Of a DNA stretch of 10,297 bases, positions 5,829-10,297 are shown piece by piece. The position numbers and the translations under genes were made by a program. This DNA comes from an uncultured Acidimicrobiales bacterium (lineage in GTDB: Bacteria > Actinomycetota > Acidimicrobiia > Acidimicrobiales > Aldehydirespiratoraceae). The DNA is taken from assembly GCA_938091985.1 (NCBI GenBank), contig CALKOE010000435.1:1-10297 (forward strand), given 5' to 3'. Under the pieces are notes generated by a model, which was not told where the DNA came from, made no database searches, and was given only the letters and a program-made list of their open reading frames with translations. Positions within the stretch are counted from its first letter, which is position 1. Each line of letters starts with the position of its first letter.

Positions 5829-7039
5829 CTCGAGGCCCGGGCCAGCGCCTCGGCGAGTTTGCTGAGAATGAGGAACGAACCGGTGACGAGAATCGTGTCG
5901 CCCGGCGCTGTCTCAGCGATCGCTTGGGCGGCTGCGGCGTCGAACGACGTGGCCTCGTCGGCCCGGCCGCCAAACCTCCGAACGGCACCGGCGAGCGCCG
6001 CTGCGGACTGGCTCCGAGGGCCGACCTGGCCGCCGAACTCCACCGTGATGACGGGCGCGCCGAAACGCCCGAGCTCGGCCCCGCACCCGTCGAGGTCCTT
6101 GTTTGCGTTGATCGCCGCTATCACGAGGGTTGGGCGCTGATCGTCGATCGACCCAGCCAGCGCCGCCAGCTTCATCGGGCTGTGCGCACCGTCGAGCACC
6201 ACGGTCCGGCCACCGATCACCCGCCGCTCCATGCGGCCCGGCAACGCGACCGGTTCGGCCGGCGGAAGTGGCCGACCGAGCAGCTCCGCAAGGTGTTCGG
6301 CCGCCACGTCGGTCACTACATCGGCATGGACCTGCCAATCACCGGGAACGTCGCCGATCACCTGCAGCTCGACGCGGTGCGCGGCGGCCATCTCCTGCAC
6401 GACGTCGGAGGCGACCGAGGAGGACTGCGGGCCGAGGATCGCGTGGCGGCGACCCTGCATCACCGCCGCCTTCTCTCTGGCGATCTCGCCGACCGTCGAA
6501 CCCAACACCTCGGTGTGGTCGAGACCGATGTGGGTCATCACCGTGAGTGTGTCGGAGCGGCGCAGGACCGACGTTGCGTCGAGACGACCACCGATACCGG
6601 CTTCAGTCACGAACACGTCGGCATCATGGCGGCGACCCAGGACCCACGAGAGCGCTGCAGTGACGGCGAAGAACGTCGGGGCAATCCCATGCGCTCGACG
6701 AACGCTCACCAATGCCGCATCGATCTCGTCGATCGCCGCGGTGACCTCGTCCCAAGACGGCAGCTCGCCGTCGAGCAGGAACCGTTCGCGGACATCCTGA
6801 ACGTGGGGCGACTGATGCGTCGCAACACGCAGGTCTGCGCCGACGAGGCGCCCGGTCAGGCGCGCCGCAACCGACCCCTTTCCCGCCGTGCCGACGATGT
6901 GCACCGCTGGTGCATGGTGCTGCGGCGAGCCGAGCTCATCGACGAGTGCCTGCGACAGCCGCACCGCCTGCTCGCCTCGGGGCGGATCGACGACGACGAA
7001 TCGGTTCAGCCACTCGGTCGAGTCAGTCGAAGCACTCAC
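5825..7039 (-). CDS. folC: folylpolyglutamate synthase / Mur-ligase family (FolC)
   Basis: A 404-residue cytoplasmic ligase that adds glutamates to folates with ATP; some members also make dihydrofolate from dihydropteroate. The P-loop is VGTAGKGS (residues 49-56). The folate-side segment is THQSPHVQDVRERF (74-87), followed by EAGIGGRLDAT (146-156), THIGLDHTEVLG (169-180) and REKAAVM, whose Lys190 is the likely carbamylated lysine. The linker LPGRMERR leads to the C-terminal domain with LDGAHSP (282-288). Two usually invariant asparagines are replaced: GTNGKGS reads GTAGKGS and DGAHNP reads DGAHSP. The length is slightly below E. coli FolC (about 422). GTG 7039 is supported by GGGGAGGGG eight bases upstream. 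It is divergent from serA across 135 bases. Its partner genes fhs, folD and MTHFR fit a folate role; a FolC-like amide ligase of other specificity is a less likely alternative. Confidence 0.92.
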   Translation of the reverse strand: MSASTDSTEWLNRFVVVDPPRGEQAVRLSQALVDELGSPQHHAPAVHIVGTAGKGSVAARLTGRLVGADLRVATHQSPHVQDVRERFLLDGELPSWDEVTAAIDEIDAALVSVRRAHGIAPTFFAVTAALSWVLGRRHDADVFVTEAGIGGRLDATSVLRRSDTLTVMTHIGLDHTEVLGSTVGEIAREKAAVMQGRRHAILGPQSSSVASDVVQEMAAAHRVELQVIGDVPGDWQVHADVVTDVAAEHLAELLGRPLPPAEPVALPGRMERRVIGGRTVVLDGAHSPMKLAALAGSIDDQRPTLVIAAINANKDLDGCGAELGRFGAPVITVEFGGQVGPRSQSAAALAGAVRRFGGRADEATSFDAAAAQAIAETAPGDTILVTGSFLILSKLAEALARASS

Positions 7040-7047
7040 GTGATCGA

Positions 7048-7056
7048 CCCCTCCCC
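7048..7056 (-). promoter_or_regulatory. strong ribosome binding site supporting the GTG start of folC
   Basis: On the minus strand GGGGAGGGG is followed by eight bases and GTG at 7039. No ATG is available nearby in frame, so this site decides the start. Confidence 0.55.
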
Positions 7057-7070
7057 TTCCGATCCGGTCG

Positions 7071-7099
7071 TTCCATCATGCGGAACCGTGCCACAATCC
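7071..7099 (+). promoter_or_regulatory. shared C1 operator/promoter block, copy upstream of serA
   Basis: This is the second copy of the block at 3169-3197. It keeps TTCC-N7-GGAA (7071-7085), but the dyad is less perfect because its left arm reads TTCCA where the right arm would need TTCCG. It then runs into CCGTGCCACAATCC with the possible -10 CACAAT (7092-7097). It ends 75 bases before the serA ATG and 32 bases upstream of the divergent folC start, so it could act on both. The rest of this 135-base gap shows a GAGGA at 7159-7163, 11 bases ahead of serA, and nothing else I can support. Confidence 0.5.
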
Positions 7100-7174
7100 A
7101 GCACAGCGGGTGGCGGTCGCTGCCAAGCCCCGCTACCACTGTTACCCCCACGATGTTCGAGGACCGCGCCGAGT

Positions 7175-8380
7175 ATGAAGATTCTGCTAGCCGACACGCT
7201 CCCAGGTGCCGCCGTCGACCGACTCGAAGCCGCAGGCGACGAGGTGGTCGCCAAGGGCGACCTCAACGCCGACACCCTCGGCGAAGAACTCGCCGGCGTG
7301 GAAGTACTCGTCGTGCGCTCGACCAAGGTCACCGCTGAGGCACTCGAACATGCCGATGAGTTGGCGCTCATCGTTCGCGCTGGTGCCGGTACGAACACCA
7401 TCGACACCGCGCGCGCTGCTGAGCTCGGCATCTTCGTCTGCAACGTGCCCGGCATGAACGCACTCGCCGTCGCCGAACTCGCAATGGGACTCTTGATCGC
7501 CGTCGATCGCCACATCGCGACGGCCACCGCCGACCTCCGCAGCGGCAAGTGGAACAAGAAGGCCTACTCGAAGGCCGAGGGGCTCTTCGGTCGCACACTC
7601 GGCATCGTCGGACTCGGCGACATCGGCATCGCGATGGCGGTGCGAGCCAGCGCGTTCGGCATCGACGTCATCGCCGAGCACAAGCCTGGTCGGTCGGCCA
7701 CAAGCGTCGATCGAGCCGAGCAGGCCGGCGTTCGTTTCGTCGAGTCGCTCGATGAGCTCTTGGGCGCGGCCGACATCGTGTCGCTGCACGTGCCGGGCGG
7801 TCCCGACACCTTGGGCATGGTCGATGCGGCGTTCCTCGCGAAGATGAACGACAACGCCATCCTTCTCAACACGAGCCGAGGCGACGTCGTCGACGAAGCG
7901 GCGCTCATCGAAGCTATGGACACCCGCGGTATCCGCGCCGGACTCGACGTGTTCGCAGACGAGCCCGGGAGCGGCACCGCCGACTTCTCGTCAACTCTTG
8001 CCCAGCACCCTTCAGTGGTCGCCACCCACCATGTGGGCGCCTCGACCGAGCAGGCGCAAGAGGCGGTCGCTGCGGGGACCATCGACACCATCGACACTTA
8101 CCGCTCGGGCTCGGTCCTCAACTGCGTCAACATGGAAGCGGTGCCGTCGCGAGCAGCAACCCTGTCGATTCGACACCAGGACCGAGTTGGCGTACTCGCC
8201 GCGGTTCTCGCGATCCTGCGAGGTGAGGGGCTCAACGTGTCCACCATGTCGAACAAGGTCTTCGCCGGCGCCAAAGCCGCGGTGGCGACGATCGATGTTG
8301 CCGCGGTGCCGAATGCCGAGATCCTCGAACGGATCAAGGCCCACGAACACGTCATCAACGTCTCCGTCACCCTCGCATGA
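7175..8380 (+). CDS. serA: D-3-phosphoglycerate dehydrogenase with C-terminal ACT domain
   Basis: Oxidises 3-phosphoglycerate to 3-phosphohydroxypyruvate, the first step of serine synthesis. The 401-residue protein has split substrate-binding parts (about 1-95 and 285-320), a Rossmann domain between them, and an ACT domain (about 330-401). Visible motifs are VRAGAGTNTID near residue 70, the dinucleotide turn GLGDIG (146-151), NTSRGDVVDE with catalytic-site Arg235, FADEP with Glu263, and THHVGAST with His286. There is no long intervening domain of the type found in the roughly 530-residue mycobacterial SerA, so the layout is closer to the short E. coli kind; ACT suggests serine feedback. The strand following the Rossmann turn ends VIAEHKPGRS, where many SerAs have an aspartate in a YDP context, so NAD preference is worth testing. 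The frame is open far upstream, but only as the shadow of folC. The stop overlaps the DUF1015 start by four bases. Confidence 0.96.
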   Translation: MKILLADTLPGAAVDRLEAAGDEVVAKGDLNADTLGEELAGVEVLVVRSTKVTAEALEHADELALIVRAGAGTNTIDTARAAELGIFVCNVPGMNALAVAELAMGLLIAVDRHIATATADLRSGKWNKKAYSKAEGLFGRTLGIVGLGDIGIAMAVRASAFGIDVIAEHKPGRSATSVDRAEQAGVRFVESLDELLGAADIVSLHVPGGPDTLGMVDAAFLAKMNDNAILLNTSRGDVVDEAALIEAMDTRGIRAGLDVFADEPGSGTADFSSTLAQHPSVVATHHVGASTEQAQEAVAAGTIDTIDTYRSGSVLNCVNMEAVPSRAATLSIRHQDRVGVLAAVLAILRGEGLNVSTMSNKVFAGAKAAVATIDVAAVPNAEILERIKAHEHVINVSVTLA

Positions 8381-9621
8381 CGTCGCCGCTCTTCGCCCCG
8401 TTTCGGGGGTGGTTGATTCATCCGGACTGGGCGACGCGAGTGATCGCCGGCGCCTACGACGCGAAGACGCCCGCCGAGCGGCGCGCGATCGTCGATGCCA
8501 ACCCGTTCAGCTTTTTCGGTGTCACTCGATCGGCCGAGGATCTGGCTCCCGGCCAGGAAGCCGACGATGATGAACTCCTCCGTCTCGGCGCTGCGACCCT
8601 CACCCGAATCCTCGAGGCCGGCGCCTTCGAGCCGTCGGATCACGCGGCCTTCTACGCCTACCGACTCGTCTACCGCGACCACATGCAGACGGGAATCGTC
8701 GGTGCGCTCGACGTCGACGGGTTGCGTGACGGCCGAGTGCTCACCCACGAGAACGTGCGACCCGAGCGGGCAACGCTCCTCGGACGCCACCTCGAAGTGG
8801 TCGGGGCCACGTCGTCGCCTATCGCGCTGACCCACGAGCCCGACCCCGACCTGCGCTCCCTCCTCGGCGCGGCGACGACTCGCGCCCCCCACGTCGACCA
8901 TGTCGTGGAAGACGTCCACCACTTGATCTGGACACTCAACGAGGACGAGAGCATCCGAGTCGGCAAGATCCTCGCCGCCTCCCAGGTGTATGTCACCGAT
9001 GGACACCATCGATCCGCCGCGGCCCTGGCGGGTCGCGACGCCCATCACGGCGACGTGCCGTTCAGCCGCACCCTTGCGGTGCTATTCCCCGCCGACGAGC
9101 TCCGGGTCGAGGCGTTTCACCGCCGAGCCCACGACGTTGATCTGCGCACGGCCGAAGACCTTCGGGTCTCTCTGGCAACCGTCGGGGCCGTGACGGCCGC
9201 CGCAGACGCAGCCGCCGCGGCGCCCACCGCCCGAGGCGAGATCGGCATCTACCACCACGGCCAATGGTCGAGGCTCGTGCTCGACCCACAAGAACGGCCT
9301 TCCGCGCTCGCATCACTCGACGTCGAACGATTGCGGCGCGACGTGCTCGGCCACGTGCTCGGCATCGACGAACTCGCGCCCGGCAGCGGTGTCGACTACG
9401 TGCCGGGCCCGTCCGGCGTGGGCGAGTTGGTGGCCCGCTGCGACGCCGACGGAATGCTCGGATTCGTGGTGTTCCCGACCGACATCCACGACCTGATGGC
9501 AGTCGCCGCAGCGGGCGAACTCATGCCCCCGAAGTCGTCCTACTTTGCGCCCAAACCCCGCTCCGGAGTGTTTCTCCGTGTGCTCGGGGTCGGCGCAACC
9601 GCGCACCTTCCCGCGAGCTGA
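8377..9621 (+). CDS. DUF1015 (COG4198) family protein, function unknown, coupled to serA
   Basis: A 414-residue soluble protein with no signal peptide or membrane segment. Family marks in order: PFRGW at the N terminus (residues 7-11), RAIVDANPFSFFGVTRS, YAYRLVYRDHMQTGIVGAL, LTHENVRPERATLLGRHLEV, VTDGHHRSAAAL (Asp208, Gly209, His210, His211, Arg212), and a C-terminal AGELMPPKSSYFAPKPRSGVFLRVL. These identify DUF1015 with good certainty. The DGHHR segment resembles the phosphate-binding box of ParB/sulfiredoxin-fold proteins, a fold that also includes the archaeal free-serine kinase SerK. Its start overlaps the serA stop as ATGA, so it should be translated by coupling in the same operon. DUF1015 genes occur beside serA or serC in other bacteria, which makes a serine or phosphoserine function a fair hypothesis. 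No activity is assigned. Confidence 0.88.
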   Translation: MTSPLFAPFRGWLIHPDWATRVIAGAYDAKTPAERRAIVDANPFSFFGVTRSAEDLAPGQEADDDELLRLGAATLTRILEAGAFEPSDHAAFYAYRLVYRDHMQTGIVGALDVDGLRDGRVLTHENVRPERATLLGRHLEVVGATSSPIALTHEPDPDLRSLLGAATTRAPHVDHVVEDVHHLIWTLNEDESIRVGKILAASQVYVTDGHHRSAAALAGRDAHHGDVPFSRTLAVLFPADELRVEAFHRRAHDVDLRTAEDLRVSLATVGAVTAAADAAAAAPTARGEIGIYHHGQWSRLVLDPQERPSALASLDVERLRRDVLGHVLGIDELAPGSGVDYVPGPSGVGELVARCDADGMLGFVVFPTDIHDLMAVAAAGELMPPKSSYFAPKPRSGVFLRVLGVGATAHLPAS

Positions 9622-9641
9622 TCGCCGCCGAGCTCAGCTCG
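9614..9641. terminator. inverted repeat between convergent genes, possible bidirectional terminator
   Basis: CGAGCTGA (9614-9621) and TCAGCTCG (9634-9641) form perfect 8-bp arms around a 12-base loop. The arms include the stop codons of DUF1015 (+) and folD (minus), so the same hairpin ends both converging messages. There is no U-tract on either side, so an intrinsic terminator is not certain. Confidence 0.4.
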
Positions 9642-10297
9642 GGATGGCACCCAGCATGCGGGCTGCCGCGAGAGTGTTTTCCATCAGACAACCGATGGTC
9701 ATCGGCCCCGTCCCGCCGGGCATCGGCGTGATGGCGCCCGCCGTCTCCTGCACGCTGTCGAAGTCGACATCGCCCACGATACCTTCCTCGGTGCGAGAGA
9801 TGCCGACATCGAGCACAGCGGCTCCCGGCTTCACGAAGTCGGCGGTGACCAGACGGGCCATGCCGGCCGCAGCGACGATGATGTCGGCGCTGCGACAGAC
9901 CGCCGCCAAGTCTGCGGTGCGGCTGTGGGCCAGCGTCGGCGTGGCATCACAGCCCTTCCGTCCGAGCAACAACACCTGCGGCAAGCCGACCAATGTCGAC
10001 CGGCCGATCACCACCGCAAGCTTGCCGGAGGTCTCCACTCCGTAGCGTTCGAGCAATCGCATCACGCCGAGCGGGGTGCACGGCACATGGCCGACGCGAC
10101 CGCGAACCAGGCGACCCATCGACCGCTCGGTGAGCCCGTCGACATCCTTCTCGGGCGGCACCAGGTCGAGGACTGCTTCAGCGTCGAGCCCGGCCGGCAA
10201 CGGCAGCTGCACGAGAATGCCATGGACCTCCGGGTCCTCAGCGAGATCACGAACGGCAGACTCGACGTCGTCTTGGGACGCGTCGGCCGACAGCTCG
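9634..10297 (-). CDS. folD: bifunctional methylenetetrahydrofolate dehydrogenase / methenyltetrahydrofolate cyclohydrolase (partial)
   Basis: Interconverts methylene-, methenyl- and 10-formyl-THF using NAD(P). The last 220 residues lie in the window and the frame stays open to the edge, so about 60-70 N-terminal residues, with the catalytic lysine, are outside. Seen in order from the truncated end: HGILVQLPLP, EKDVDGL, HVPCTPLGVMRLLERYG, the dinucleotide-site segment GRSTLVGLPQVLLL, DATPTLAHSRTADLA, ADIIVAAAG, KPGAAVLDVGI and TPMPGGTGPMTIGCLMENTLAAA. All are as in FolD, with Thr replacing the usual Val in the final PGGVGPMT. An internal GTG at 10212 is not the true start, because conserved FolD sequence continues upstream of it. 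It supplies the step between Fhs and the MTHFR-like enzyme encoded at 3245-5828. Confidence 0.95.
   Translation of the reverse strand, partial: ELSADASQDDVESAVRDLAEDPEVHGILVQLPLPAGLDAEAVLDLVPPEKDVDGLTERSMGRLVRGRVGHVPCTPLGVMRLLERYGVETSGKLAVVIGRSTLVGLPQVLLLGRKGCDATPTLAHSRTADLAAVCRSADIIVAAAGMARLVTADFVKPGAAVLDVGISRTEEGIVGDVDFDSVQETAGAITPMPGGTGPMTIGCLMENTLAAARMLGAIPS

Noticed and set aside
5804..7174. A 457-codon open frame on the + strand running into serA in the same phase, as if SerA had a long N-terminal extension
   Set aside because: It lies opposite folC, whose protein has every family motif, and it reads as Arg/His-rich shadow sequence. SerA begins with its normal N terminus at 7175. High-GC codon bias keeps this frame open.
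8098..9048. A 316-codon minus-strand frame across serA and DUF1015
   Set aside because: It is antisense to two well-supported genes and has no family motif.
10062..10250. A separate 62-codon minus-strand gene at the right edge
   Set aside because: It is out of frame with folD, which is strongly supported over the same bases.

Overview
High-GC (roughly two-thirds G+C) bacterial chromosome with short intergenic gaps, GTG as well as ATG starts, several lipoproteins with [LVA]-x-[AGS]-C lipoboxes and an FCD-type GntR fragment. This suggests an actinobacterium. The protein style (short SerA, the atypical MTHFR, DUF1015 next to serA) would suit the Acidimicrobiia (Ilumatobacter-like), but that placement is an impression and not proof.

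Layout. Positions 1-155 hold the C-terminal end of a GntR/FCD regulator. Positions 205-2370 hold three consecutive, mutually dissimilar lipoprotein genes on the + strand. The second has a perfect TGTGA-N6-TCACA (CRP/GlxR-type) dyad just upstream. Positions 2378-3070 (minus) encode a membrane-anchored TlpA-like thioredoxin with a CPTC active site. From 3245 to the end every gene belongs to, or sits beside, folate one-carbon and serine metabolism: fhs and an MTHFR-family gene (+, 10-base gap), folC (minus), serA and a DUF1015 gene (+, ATGA overlap), and the 3' two-thirds or more of folD (minus, running off the window).

How it fits together. Fhs (formate + THF to 10-formyl-THF), FolD (10-formyl to methenyl to methylene-THF) and the MTHFR-like enzyme (methylene to methyl-THF) make up the whole folate C1 ladder between formate and the methyl group. 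It could run reductively or as methyl oxidation. FolC polyglutamylates the cofactor and SerA feeds serine, the main C1 donor. DUF1015, translationally coupled to serA, is the one uncharacterised member and a candidate serine-pathway partner.

The best lead not explained by the genes is a 29-base block that occurs upstream of both fhs (3169-3197) and serA (7071-7099). It has 22 of 29 identical positions, with a TTCC-N7-GGAA dyad followed by a -10-like CAC(T/A)AT. It looks like a shared operator/promoter tying the two C1 operons together. No mobile element, CRISPR array, tRNA or rRNA gene was seen.
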